Shown here piece after piece: positions 19,768 through 30,723 of a DNA stretch of 64,000 nt. The position numbers and the translations under genes are program-made. The stretch is taken from positions 217,355 to 281,354 of the forward strand of contig QCXZ01000139.1 in the NCBI GenBank assembly GCA_025024175.1, written 5' to 3'. Position 1 is the stretch's first letter; every line of letters starts with the position of its first letter. The notes below the pieces were generated by a model. It had not been told where the DNA came from and ran no database searches. It saw only the letters and a program-made list of their open reading frames with translations. Source of the stretch: Rhyzopertha dominica. Taxonomy: Eukaryota; Arthropoda; Insecta; Coleoptera; Bostrichidae.

Positions 19768-22260
19768 TTAATTATTCAAAATCCCTTCCGAAAGTAAGTA
19801 TGTATAAATATTACTAAGATTTTGGGTGTCTGACTTTTTATTAATAGTATTTGTATGTTTGTTAATTTGATACATTTCCAAAATTAATCTTTTTCTTGTA
19901 ATTTTTTCTTTTTCCAAAATTTTAATTTCTTGCCAGTTGATCGAATGTTGATTTTGAATTGCATGTTCCGCTAGAGAACAACGATCTCTTTTATTAGTTC
20001 TGATGTCACTTTTATGCAGATTTACCCTACTTGATAGCCACTGTGATGTTTGTCCAACATACACATTATTACAATTTTGACACTCTACACAGTAAACCAC
20101 ATTTGACTGGTATTTTACTGGAATTTTGTCTTTAAGTTTACTAAAAATGTTTGAACCTTTCTTAATGTTTCTTATGGATATTTTAATCTGTTCAGATTTG
20201 AAAGTTCTGATGACTTTAGTTACTAAACCTGTTATATTTGGAAGAGATCCGAAACGGGGAATTCCTATGTTATTTATTGAAGAATCTATGTTCTCTTGCT
20301 GGCCCACATTTTCTTGGTTATTTGTACCACCGTTTGTTACAGAGAAAATAATTTTATTTAATAGAATCTTTGGATACGAGTTTTCCAATAACATAATTTT
20401 GAGTTTTTTTAAATTTTTATTTACTAAACTTGGATGTGAAATTTTTAGAATTCTATGTTTCATTTGTTTAACAAAATTTGTTTTTATTCTAACTGAATGA
20501 TTTGATAGAAAATTTAGATACCTGCCGGAAGAGGTTGGTTTTTGATACCAGTCCAGAATTAAAATGTTATTTTGTCTTATGACCCTAGTGTCTAGAAATG
20601 GCACACTGTTATTAACCTCCCTTTCAATTGTAAATCTAATATTTTCATCGAAAGAGCCAAAAATTGTTAAAATTTCTTCCATGCCGTCCCTTGGAATTAT
20701 CAGTAGCAAATCGTCCACAAATTTTTTGATGAAAAATACATTATAAGATAGTTTCGGTATGCAGGTATCAAGTAGATGGTCCATTATGTACTGCGCTAAT
20801 ATTGGACTCAATTTTGAGCCCATGGCACAACCAAAAACTTGTTTGTAGTATTTTTCTTGGTAAGTAAAATAGTTATTGTCTAATATGAAGGATATTAACT
20901 CTAAGAACAACTGTCTTCTTTTATCAGTGGTCGAAATTTTGGGACATACGAAAAAAGGGTCAATTTCGTACCAGTGTTCACACAATACCTTGATAACTAA
21001 CTGTTTTGAAATGTTTCCAAAAAGGTTTACTACATCCAATGATACTACTTCATGATTTGGAGGAACTTGTATGTCCTTTATAGATTCAACAAAATGGAAA
21101 GTATCTTTTATATAATAGCTGTTATTGGTATCGTACGCTTTGGTTAGAATTTCACAAAGTAATTTGGATAAGTTTGTCATTGGACTTTGAATGCTGGAAA
21201 CTATTGGTCTCAAAGGTACATCAGGTTTGTGGAGCTTAGGGTTTCCATAAATCCTTGGTGTTACTGAATTATATATTTTATACAATTTTGCATTTTCGGC
21301 GTTGAGAAAATTTATTTTTTCTAACTTGCTTATATAGGAATTTGCTTTGGTTTGTATAGTCCGGGTCGGATCGCTTTTCAGTTCTTTAAAGTACTTTCTA
21401 TCTGATAAAATATCCATCATCTTTTGTTGGTATTGCTCTCTATCCAAAACAACTGTTACGCCTCCTTTATCACTGTTTAAAATTAATAAATTTTGATTTT
21501 CTTTAAAATATCTCAAAGTTTCATTATACAGTGTGTCAGTTTGGTTTTTTACGTCTTTATTTTTATGTACGTAACTTGTTATTATGCTTGTTAATTTGGC
21601 CCTGTAATAATCCCTATGTTCCTCTGTTATATTTTCTAGAATGTTTTCAATATCCGCTACAAGTTTTCCCATGTGAATGTCTTTAACATTTGTTTTATAA
21701 CTGAATTTTGGACCTAAAGCTAAAATTGTTTTAATATTTTGAGGTACTGTGGTCGTGGATAGGTTCACAAACCATTTTTCTTGTGTGTTGAATTTTACGT
21801 TTACATTTTGTTTCAGTTTATTCAATTTATTTAAGTTATTTGTTTTTACCTTATGAAAGTGACTGTTGTATTTAATTTTAAGTCTTCTTTGATATTCATT
21901 TTGTATATACTGTGGTAATTTATTTTGTAATTCCAATATTATGGAATTTGTTAATTTTGAATTTCTTTTAATGAGAAAATTAACATGACTAATTTCTAAA
22001 CTAATAACTCTAAACATTAACCTTCTATTAAACTCCAGAATTCTTCTTTTTAATGGTTCGTTGTTTTCACCAAAAAGTTTAAAAAGATTTTTGACACTAT
22101 TTGATACATGGTTTGGCACCACTCCATTGTTCTTACATTGATGCAGGAATATTCTTCTGTTTACAAGATTGGCTTCCTTTATATTCAGCTTACTCCATTG
22201 CTTTAATAACAGCATTGTTTGAACTCCATAAGATGTTTTTATTTCTTGATAAAACCCCAT
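19768..22260 (-). CDS. Penelope-like RT with GIY-YIG endonuclease, 830 aa, intact
   Basis: Open frame from the ATG at 22260 to 19768. Residues 1-200 are basic and helical, typical of the PLE N-terminal domain. RT domain: NSDKGGVTVVLDR (about 255), GNPKLHKPDVPLRPI (about 335), motif A SLDVVNLFGNISK (about 405), GCAMGSKLSPILAQY (about 477), catalytic KFVDDLLL (about 511), then VPFLDTRVI and WYQKPTSSGRYLNF. C-terminal GIY-YIG endonuclease: CVECQNC, NVYVGQTSQ (about 731), SRVNLHKSDI and SLAEHAIQNQHSINW. Length and domain order match Penelope-like polyproteins, which nick DNA and prime reverse transcription. Both RT aspartate sites are present, so it may be active or recently active. Confidence 0.9.
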   Translation of the reverse strand: MGFYQEIKTSYGVQTMLLLKQWSKLNIKEANLVNRRIFLHQCKNNGVVPNHVSNSVKNLFKLFGENNEPLKRRILEFNRRLMFRVISLEISHVNFLIKRNSKLTNSIILELQNKLPQYIQNEYQRRLKIKYNSHFHKVKTNNLNKLNKLKQNVNVKFNTQEKWFVNLSTTTVPQNIKTILALGPKFSYKTNVKDIHMGKLVADIENILENITEEHRDYYRAKLTSIITSYVHKNKDVKNQTDTLYNETLRYFKENQNLLILNSDKGGVTVVLDREQYQQKMMDILSDRKYFKELKSDPTRTIQTKANSYISKLEKINFLNAENAKLYKIYNSVTPRIYGNPKLHKPDVPLRPIVSSIQSPMTNLSKLLCEILTKAYDTNNSYYIKDTFHFVESIKDIQVPPNHEVVSLDVVNLFGNISKQLVIKVLCEHWYEIDPFFVCPKISTTDKRRQLFLELISFILDNNYFTYQEKYYKQVFGCAMGSKLSPILAQYIMDHLLDTCIPKLSYNVFFIKKFVDDLLLIIPRDGMEEILTIFGSFDENIRFTIEREVNNSVPFLDTRVIRQNNILILDWYQKPTSSGRYLNFLSNHSVRIKTNFVKQMKHRILKISHPSLVNKNLKKLKIMLLENSYPKILLNKIIFSVTNGGTNNQENVGQQENIDSSINNIGIPRFGSLPNITGLVTKVIRTFKSEQIKISIRNIKKGSNIFSKLKDKIPVKYQSNVVYCVECQNCNNVYVGQTSQWLSSRVNLHKSDIRTNKRDRCSLAEHAIQNQHSINWQEIKILEKEKITRKRLILEMYQINKHTNTINKKSDTQNLSNIYTYLLSEGILNN

Positions 22261-22307
22261 CAGTGATTACAACTTTGAATATGTATAACGGTCGCAACTT
22301 GTTGAAT

Positions 22308-23294
22308 GTTCAAGCTCCAGAAGTAGGGGGTATTCGACCTTTTGATTTAATAAAATTAAGCGAACTCTTTTTTCATTGCCAAGCTTTCGTCTTTATTTAA
22401 GACATCATCAGGGCTTCTACAATAAATTTACAATGGAGTAAGCATATCATAACAATACTAGGTTTTACATAAATCTTACCGAAAGTGAGATTAATTTAAA
22501 AATATTTTATGTTGTGAGTTATTTATCTTCAATATACCATGTAATTTCTTCGTGTTCTTGCCTCTAGTAGTTTAAATTAATAAGAAATAGATAATTGATC
22601 GTACAATATTCAAATACAGCTTAAAATTATACGATTAAATTCAACACAACAGGAAATATAGACAGTGTCAATATGTCGGCGTCAAAAATCACAGCCTTCC
22701 ATCACAGCAACATTTTCTAGTTATTTATATAGTTAATTATTCAAAATCCCTTCCGAAAGTAAGTATGTATAAATATTACTAAGATTTTGGGTGTCTGACT
22801 TTTTATTAATAGTATTTGTATGTTTGTTAATTTGATACGTTTGCAAAATTAATCTTTTTCTTGTAATTTTTTTCTTTTTCCAAAATTTTAATTTCTTGCC
22901 AGTTGATCGAATGTTGATTTTGAATTGCATGTTCCGCTAGAGAACAACGATCTCTTTTATTTGTGTCTGATGTCACTTTTATGCAGATTTACCCTACTTG
23001 ATAGCCACTGTGATGTTTGTCCAACATACACATTATTACAATTTTGACACTCTACACAGTAAACCACATTTGACTGGTATTTTACTGGAATTTTGTCTTT
23101 AAGTTTACTAAAAATGTTTGAACCTTTCTTAATGTTTCTTATGGTTATTTTAATCTGTTCAGATTTGAAAGTTCTGATGACTTTAGTTACTAAACCTGTT
23201 ATATTTGGAAGAGATCCGAAACGGGGAATTCCTATGTTATTTATTGAAGAATCTATGTTCTCTTGCTGGCCCACATTTTCTTGGTTATTTGTAC
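22308..23294 (-). mobile_element. PLE-B partial copy (pseudo-LTR and GIY-YIG part)
   Basis: Minus-strand 5'-truncated copy following the full unit in tandem. It holds the element end, the GIY-YIG domain in several frames (two indels near 22870 and 22960), and stops at about 23294 where orientation flips. Confidence 0.85.
22383..22411 (-). ncRNA. Hammerhead-like motif, PLE-B end 2
   Basis: Same sequence as 19418-19446, in the tandem pseudo-LTR. Confidence 0.45.
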
Positions 23295-23296
23295 AG

Positions 23297-25001
23297 TGAT
23301 AAAGGAGGCGTAACAGTTGTTTTGGATAGAGAGCAATACCAACAAAAGATGATGGATATTTTATCAGATAGAAAGTACTTTAAAGAACTGAAAAGCGATC
23401 CGACCCGGACTATACAAACCAAAGCAAATTCCTATATAAGCAAGTTAGAAAAAATAAATTTTCTCAACGCCGAAAATGCAAAATTGTATAAAATATATAA
23501 TTCAGTAACACCAAGGATTTATGGAAACCCTAAGCTCCACAAACCTGATGTACCTTTGAGACCAATAGTTTCCAGCATTCAAAGTCCAATGACAAACTTA
23601 TCCAAATTACTTTGTGAAATTCTAACCAAAGCGTACGATACCAATAACAGCTATTATATAAAAGATACTTTCCATTTTGTTGAATCCATAAAGGACATAC
23701 AAGTTCCTCCAAATCATGAAGTAGTATCATTGGAAGTAGTAAACCTTTTTGGAAACATTTCAAAACAGTTAGTTATCAAGGTATTGTGTGAACACTGGTA
23801 CGAAATTGACCCTTTTTTCGTATGTCCCAAAATTTCGACCACTGATAAAAGAAGACAGTTGTTCTTAGAGTTAATATCCTTCATATTAGACAATAACTAT
23901 TTTACTTACCAAGAAAAATACTACAAACAAATTTTTGGTTGTGCCATGGGCTCAAAATTGAGTCCAATATTAGCGCAGTACATAATGGACCATCTACTTG
24001 ATACCTGCATACCGAAACTATCTTATAATGTATTTTTCATCAAAAAATTTGTGGACGATTTGCTACTGATAATTCCAAGGGACGGCATGGAAGAAATTTT
24101 AACAATTTTTGGCTCTTTCGATGAAAATATTAGATTTACAATTGAAAGGGAGGTTAATAACAGTGTGCCATTTCTAGACACTAGGGTCATAAGACAAAAT
24201 AACATTTTAATTCTGGACTGGTATCAAAAACCAACCTCTTCCGGCAGGTATCTAAATTTTCTATCAAATCATTCAGTTAGAATAAAAACAAGTTTTGTTA
24301 AACAAATGAAACATAGAATTCTAAAAATTTCACATCCAAGTTTAGTAAATAAAAATTTAAAAAAACTCAAAATTATGTTATTGGAAAACTCGTATCCAAA
24401 GATTCTATTAAATAAAATTATTTTCTCTGTAACAAACGGTGGTACAAATAACCAAGAAAATGTGGGCCAGCAAGAGAACATAGATTCTTCAATAAATAAC
24501 ATAGGAATTCCCCGTTTCGGATCTCTTCCAAATATAACAGGTTTAGTAACTAAAGTCATCAGAACTTTCAAATCTGAACAGATTAAAATATCCATAAGAA
24601 ACATTAAGAAAGGTTCAAACATTTTTAGTAAACTTAAAGACAAAATTCCAGTAAAATACCAGTCAAATGTGGTTTACTGTGTAGAGTGTCAAAATTGTAA
24701 TAATGTGTATGTTGGACAAACATCACAGTGGCTATCAAGTAGGGTAAATCTGCATAAAAGTGACATCAGAACTAATAAAAGAGATCGTTGTTCTCTAGCG
24801 GAACATGCAATTCAAAATCAACATTCGATCAACTGGCAAGAAATTAAAATTTTGGAAAAAGAAAAAATTACAAGAAAAAGATTAATTTTGGAAATGTATC
24901 AAATTAACAAACATACAAATACTATTAATAAAAAGTCAGACACCCAAAATCTTAGTAATATTTATACATACTTACTTTCGGAAGGGATTTTGAATAATTA
25001 A
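23297..25001 (+). pseudogene. PLE-B RT/GIY-YIG ORF, N-terminally truncated, motif A changed
   Basis: About 565 codons homologous to the C-terminal two thirds of the 830-codon ORF. The frame is open from SDKGGVTVVLDR to the stop at 25001, and upstream it is artificially fused to antisense sequence of the inverted piece. Differences from the intact copy are few. The notable one is SLEVVNLFGN in place of SLDVVNLFGN, which removes the catalytic Asp of RT motif A. The VDD motif and the GIY-YIG domain are intact. Confidence 0.85.
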
Positions 25002-25322
25002 CTATATAAATAACTAGAAAATGTTGCTGTGATGGAAGGCTGTGATTTTTGACGCCGACATATTGACACTGTCTATATTTCCTGTTGTGTTGAATTTAAT
25101 CGTATAATTTTAAGCTGTATTTGAATATTGTACGATCAATTATCTATTTCTTATTAATTTAAACTACTAGAGGCAAGAACACGAAGAAATTACATGGTAT
25201 ATTGAAGAAAAATAACTCACAACATAAAATATTTTTAAATTAATCTCACTTTCGGTAAGATTTATGTAAAACCTAGTATTGTTATGATATGCTTACTCCA
25301 TTGTAAATTTATTGTAGAAGCC

Positions 25323-25352
25323 CTGATGATGTCTTAAATAAAGACGAAAGCT
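25323..25352 (+). ncRNA. Hammerhead-like motif, PLE-B right end
   Basis: CTGATGA, extra T, stem GTCTT/AAGAC, GAAA, as in the other PLE-B ends. Confidence 0.45.
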
Positions 25353-25461
25353 TGGCAATGAAAAAAGAGTTCGCTTAATTTTATTAAATGAAAAGGTCGA
25401 ATACCCCCTACTTCTGGAGCTTGAAGATTCAACAAGTTGCGACCGTTATACATATTCAAAG

Positions 25462-25462
<1 letters not shown>

Positions 25463-25526
<64 letters not shown>
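25463..25526. repeat. (TA)n tract, right flank of PLE-B
   Basis: Pure TA repeat directly after the PLE-B end. Confidence 0.95.
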
Positions 25527-25528
<2 letters not shown>

Positions 25529-25694
25529 CTTCAAGCCGTGTGACACGGAGCAGAGCAGCAGCAGCAGCGAGATCAGCAGCAAGAAGACCTGAAGATGGTA
25601 CGTGAGATTGTGCCGAAACGTCGTCGATTCCAAGGTTCAGAGGAGAACCAACCAATGACAACGCGGAGCCAATCCCGGAAAAATGTTTCATCAT
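25527..25694 (+). mobile_element. Solo end of a third Penelope-like family
   Basis: Non-coding piece between (TA)n and TATATATA. It contains CAGCAGCAG runs and CTGAAGAT-stem-GAAACGTCG, the third version of the hammerhead-like end motif. No coding remains. Confidence 0.5.
25589..25624 (+). ncRNA. Hammerhead-like motif, third family
   Basis: CTGAAGA, extra T, stem GGTAC/GTGCC (one G-U pair) with loop, then GAAACGTCGTC. The GAAACGTCG box is widely seen at PLE ends. Confidence 0.45.
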
Positions 25695-25715
25695 ATATAT
25701 ACATCTTGTTCATGA

Positions 25716-26071
25716 TTCTGCGTCCGTACATTGTCTCGTTTACATTTGCTTCTGCGTCCACCACCCTTCAGCGTCCATATTCGGACGCAGAAAATACATC
25801 GCGTATTAGCTCTCTGGTAACAACAGTTAAAAATTTGCTCACATACTTGGCATATCTATTAAGGTGCAGTGTTGTCATTCCTAATGTCAGCATTCGCGTA
25901 AACAACATAATATGAGTGCTATGAGACATGCATGTGGACGCAGAAGGGTGGCGATGTGTGCTCGTGTTTCAGCCAGTAGTTCGCCAGACTGTTCGTGGGG
26001 GCGCAATTATCGCAACGCGTATACTTTCTGCGTATACCTCGTTGATACAGAATGTCGATGGTTCTGCGTCC
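25716..26071. repeat. Cluster of TTCTGCGTCC / GGACGCAGAA words
   Basis: The ten-base word occurs at 25716-25725, 25750-25759 and 26062-26071 on the plus strand, and as its complement at 25783-25792 and 25936-25945. The same word lies at 40564-40573 and 56255-56264 beside other (TA)n insertions. Short open frames here (25912-26203) have no recognisable motif. Confidence 0.6.
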
Positions 26072-26203
26072 TATCACTTGGCAATGCTGGGGAGCAGTAA
26101 TATTTCCAGTGCTAGCAGATATTTTAATGTTTTATCTCGTCGCGAAGCCGCACGGTTCGCTTTGGATAACTGTGGTGCGTTTAAGGCAGTGATGGGCGCG
26201 TAA

Positions 26204-28845
26204 AATACGCTATGTAAATTACGCTATTATCAACGCGTAAACTATGTAATATTCTACCTTAAAAGTCTACTGTAGAAAACAGCATTGTGTAGACTACAGA
26301 ATTCTAGAAATATATAGTTTTTTTTAGTGGTGTTCTGGTGTTCATCATCAGTACTACTCAAAACGCCTCAAATGCCAGTATTATTTTGTATTTTATAATT
26401 ATTTTATAATATTTATTCTTAATTAAACAAAATACTACTTTGTTATAATTAAGTTTGACTAGATAAATGTTTAAATAACAATAACTTGTTTGGAAAACGT
26501 CAATTATATCCAGAACACCTGAGTAAGCAGGCTAAGTGTGCTGTCCAAAACACTTTAACGCACTTTGAATTTTATTATCTTTATTCTCTATAAACTGAAA
26601 TAAATGACCAATTTTATATGCCACTCTTGTTCTTTCACCAAACATTTTTAATTGCAGATCAGTTTGATTGTCCTAATATGTATGTATACTGAACTAGGTA
26701 CATTGATCTAAAGAAGCAAGTAACAGGTTATAGTTGATTTCAGTAGATACCTTTCTCTGGAGAAAAATCAACTTGTGCATGAAACATGCTGTTCTAATTT
26801 GATATCATGTGAAAATAGGCTACTTAAGAATGTACTTAATATAGTTGTGGAAGGAAAACATAATGCTTTGTCTTTTATGTTCCAAAGAAAACTATTATAA
26901 AAAGGAAATCGACACATGAAGAAGCTAGCAAAACAGAGAAATTAGAAACAAAACGGTTTCCATTCAGGTTTATCGCGTACCTACTTAAATTTTCTACTCA
27001 AAATCTACGCCAAAATGCTTTATCTACATTTTCTACGGGTGTAACGTAGAAAATTATAATTTACGCGTAAACGCTCATCACTGGTTTAAGGGTATTACCT
27101 ATACTGTTTACATGTAAAACTTCTAGGTGTTCAGCTACGCCATTTTGGATCCGTTTGCCTTCATTTTTTAATATGTTGTACTATAAATAATCCCCTACAA
27201 CGCATCGAGGCCGAAATTTTACTTTGTCTCTGTAAAGCTGGAAAAAGCTCTTTACGCAATATGGAATTTGTATCTAAAAAAACTAGGAGCTAGCTACAGA
27301 GTAAGTTTCAAAAATTTTAATGTGTTTACCTTCTGCAGGTATCCACCAGTAATTGCACCAGATTACCTATCATGAATTATGTTTTCCCTACATATACCAG
27401 GATATAAATGGAAAATTCCCTCATTGGTTGAAGATTAGCATTTTATTGCATCATACTGCATTTTTGGCGATGTTTCACGAAGTATTGCTAGATACTAGGC
27501 TAAACTCAAGTATAAAATATAATACTGAAAATTTAGGTATCCATAATAATTATAAATATAACCTACTTCAGATGTAAACGAAAGTAAATTATTTACCATT
27601 ATATATATTCAACTACTTCCAGAAGAAATAATTAAAATTAACGAGAATCTACTGGAGGATGAAAATGAGATAAATTACTTCCACATCTAAGAGAAAAAAA
27701 ATTTCAAAAATTTTTATTTGCTCATTCGCTTTAAAAAGCTCGAAAACGTGAAAGCAAAAAAATTTCTTGTCTGTGTGTCTGTGTCTGTGTCTGTGGTTTT
27801 TGTTAACACGATAACTTTCGAAAGACTAAATATATGAACTTGAAATTATAAGTATGGTATCGGGAAGGGGGCAAAATTGGGAGGTAACTATCCTTTTTGC
27901 AATTTTTTTTTTCGTTTTAGTATGTGATTAGTAGTATAACTGCGAGTATTATTTGCCCTTATAAATTTTCGGTGGAGCAAATTGTTTAGAAGATGTTAGC
28001 AAATAAGCGTCACTTAGAGAAATTCGGGAGGTGCTGACTTAACTTAACTTAACTACAGACTTTAAGTGTGCGCTTTTGTAATTTCTGTTTTTGCGAACTA
28101 AAATGGTCTGATTAAAAGGAATCGTAGAGATATAAACCTGAGTGTTTACTGCAAGAATAAGTGTCTTAAATTATTTACTAGAAGAAACTAATTTTGTATT
28201 GCTGGGGAGAATAACGTTCTTTTAATTTTTGAGTGTTCTTTTACTGGTCAGTCTCTTTATGTAGTTTTTCGTAGTGTGTATATAATTCGTGGATTCATAT
28301 TTTTAAACAGTTAATTTCCGGTTCATTAATAATGTGTTCCATGTGTTTAACCAATGCTATAATTTTGTTTGGTGCTGTTGTATTTCAAGTATTAATTTAA
28401 AGTATTGATTCAAATTAGACATACTGACATTATTTTTCTATAAATCTGAATATATGAAAAAACCACTGCAAATTGAGTCAATACTTCCACATACAATTNT
28501 CAAAATTTGTTTGGAACAACAAACGGTTCTCGTANTATCAATAATCCATAAATTTATAAATTCATCGTTTTCTTTTGTAACTCGAAAATTTTTAACTTAA
28601 TAAAAAAATTGCAAGAGTACTTTTTAATCATAAATTTGATTTTCTATATAATAGAAATAATTTACATAAATCTTGTGGACAGGGTCCAAAATTCAATTCA
28701 TTGGAAATATTTCAAAAATGTCAATTTTTTAAAAATACTTTTCCGAGAAATTTTAAATAGGACACTCTGGGTAGTTATGATTTATATGTATACTAAATTG
28801 CAAATTTATATGTTAAATCTTTCGAAAGTTATCGCGTCCACACAC
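26204..28845. other. AT-rich DNA without recognised genes
   Basis: No coding region, RNA gene or clear repeat that I can support, apart from short GTCTGTGT runs near 27770 and scattered short open frames. Two Ns near 28499 and 28536. Confidence 0.5.
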
Positions 28846-28849
28846 AGAC
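28846..28849. other. Target-site duplication AGAC, left
   Basis: AGAC directly before the 5' LTR matches AGAC directly after the 3' LTR (38632-38635). A 4-bp duplication is within the range for Ty3/Gypsy elements. Confidence 0.8.
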
Positions 28850-30475
28850 TGTAACATTCATATTTTGTCAGTCGCTCACGCCTGGCGCGTAGGCTTCTCG
28901 TTGTACACAGTGAACCTGAAACCATTACATCGGTACTGCAGACACTTCCGTCGTTAAGCCTAACGCTTGCGCGTAGATTCTGAGTGAGTCACTTGACAGC
29001 AGAAAGAATTTCCTCTTTCCTTTGGCATTTTGACCTGTTGCGAATTGAATGTGAGAACGTGGTATTGTCGATTTTTGGGAAGATTTTTCTAAGTAAATAG
29101 ACCATCGATTGGTTACCATAGTGGGATCCGCTTGGAAAATCTTCAATTAGACTGGTGGATGTTAGTTGGGCTTTTGGAATTGGCTGAATGGTTGATTTTG
29201 CATTATTGAACATCCACACGTGACCATTTTGGGATTTAGGCTCTTTGATTTTCTTTCCTTTTCGGTTCTCATCTTATCTTATCGTATACTTATCGATATT
29301 GCTATCGCTTCGTCTTCGTTCGTGTGATTGACATCTGGGCCTTATTCCTGTCTGGATAGCTTTTGAAGATTGGAGAAGTTGAGAATCGTAGAGTTGGGAC
29401 TGATCACTTGGGATTGGATTTGGGAATTTGCGCTGCCATCCTTCCGGTTAGGAAGATTCAACCCTAGTAGCTAGCGACCCTTGGTGTGGAGGACCGTACA
29501 TGTGGGACCCCAACCAGCAGGAGAGCGCAGATAAGCTTAAATTTTAAGTAGGAGGTCGTTGACCCTTAAGCCGGAGCGCATAATCCGCGGTGTAGATTCC
29601 ATCTCGGTGGTGATTGCTTGAACCGTTGTAAACATTGAGGTTATTTAGCTGTCCGTCAACGGAAAAACTTGTTGTATGAGCCCTCAGCTCTTGTAATTGT
29701 TTTGAATAACTTGTATGAGCCGTCAGCTCTTGTATTTGTTTTGTTTAACTTGTGCGAGCCTTCAGCTCATATATACATTGCCGTAGGAGCCTTCAGCTAG
29801 TGAATTTGAGTATATAGCTTGTCCCATCACCCATCTTTCACAATCGAACCTTCAGTTCGATTCCATTTATTATTTTAAATTATCTGTAACGCCACAGGGC
29901 TATTGCTCGCGGGTATCACCGATATTGTCGATCGTTTGTGACGATTTTTCGTTCGTCGTTCGTTTTTGTTGCTTCACTCGTTAATGCGAAGCGCTGGCCA
30001 GTGCGGAAATTAACAGGGGCGATTCACAGATTTTCTAGTTATTTACTGGTACTCGGTGACCGGGCACATAGTTGTGGTGCTCATTGGGAAGGGTTAATTT
30101 TGATTGTTAAGTGTCATTTTGGTTATATGTTCGAAATTATCTCATATTAGTCGTTTAAGTTCGATCTATCTTAAGTAACTAATTGAGGTTCAAACTTTAT
30201 TCTTTCTTTATCATTACTTGTACCTCTCATAGTTTTCGTTAATTAAACTACGCTTCTACCCGAGCTTTGGTGTTTGATTTCCATCGTAGCTTTTCAAAAT
30301 TTTCGTCTGAGTAGTCCGCTGTGGAATTGCAAAATTTTGTGGCGCCTATAATCATCGTTAAAAATATTGGAACCCCCCTACTCTCCGACTGCAGCGGCGG
30401 GACGCGGACTACATTGGAACATCTGGGTTGACACCATAGGTTAGTAACATCGTTTGGTAGAAAAACGGCGTCGCA
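28850..30475 (+). repeat. 5' LTR (1626 bp)
   Basis: Starts TGTAAC and ends GTCGCA. Contains a run of small hairpins at about 29678-29862. Relative to the 3' LTR and to copy 2 it lacks 58 bases after about 29235. Confidence 0.95.
29678..29862 (+). other. Series of five small hairpins with CNTCA loops in the 5' LTR
   Basis: Stem GAGC/GCTC with loop CCTCA (29678-29690), CGTCA (29717-29729) and CTTCA (29756-29768); a weaker one with loop CTTCA (29787-29799); and an eight-pair AATCGAAC/GTTCGATT stem with loop CTTCA (29842-29862). The loop is constant while the last stem has other bases. The series recurs in the 3' LTR (about 37836-38020) and copy 2. Confidence 0.6.
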
Positions 30476-30478
30476 AAT

Positions 30479-30496
30479 TGGCGCCCAACGTGGGGC
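30479..30496 (+). other. Primer-binding site for tRNA-Lys(CUU)
   Basis: TGGCGCCCAACGTGGGGC, three bases after the 5' LTR, is complementary over 18 bases to the 3' end (including CCA) of insect tRNA-Lys with anticodon CUU, as I recall that tRNA. Confidence 0.85.
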
Positions 30497-30723
30497 CTTG
30501 TTTTCATATTTTCGTGATCGCTATTGTCTATTTTTTTTGTCTCTTCTCCAAGCTTTCAATTGACATTTTTCTTTGCTATATGCTATTTTTTTTTGGAATT
30601 GCTTTGTTAACATATTGCTTATAGGTCACGTTGTTCTATTATTGCCTTGAATTTTTTTTTATTGACTTTGAAATTGTTTGGTCTTGCACTTTTGGATATT
30701 TTTGATTTGCCTTGTCATTCATT

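Larger units (their letters stand above)
19345..22307 (-). mobile_element. Penelope-like element PLE-B, near-complete copy
   Basis: Full-length minus-strand unit. Its end sequence (19345-19765) is repeated at 22308-22740 upstream of the ORF, giving the pseudo-LTR arrangement typical of Penelope-like elements that insert as partial tandems. It contains the intact ORF at 19768-22260. Confidence 0.85.
23293..25462 (+). mobile_element. PLE-B inverted copy
   Basis: Plus-strand segment joined to the preceding minus-strand piece at 23293-23294 with about two bases of microhomology (AC). It starts at the RT N-terminal block and runs through the element end into a (TA)n. The last about 40 bases (25424-25462) match the sequence found upstream of the element start at 22262-22305, so the unit boundary is permuted. 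Confidence 0.85.
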
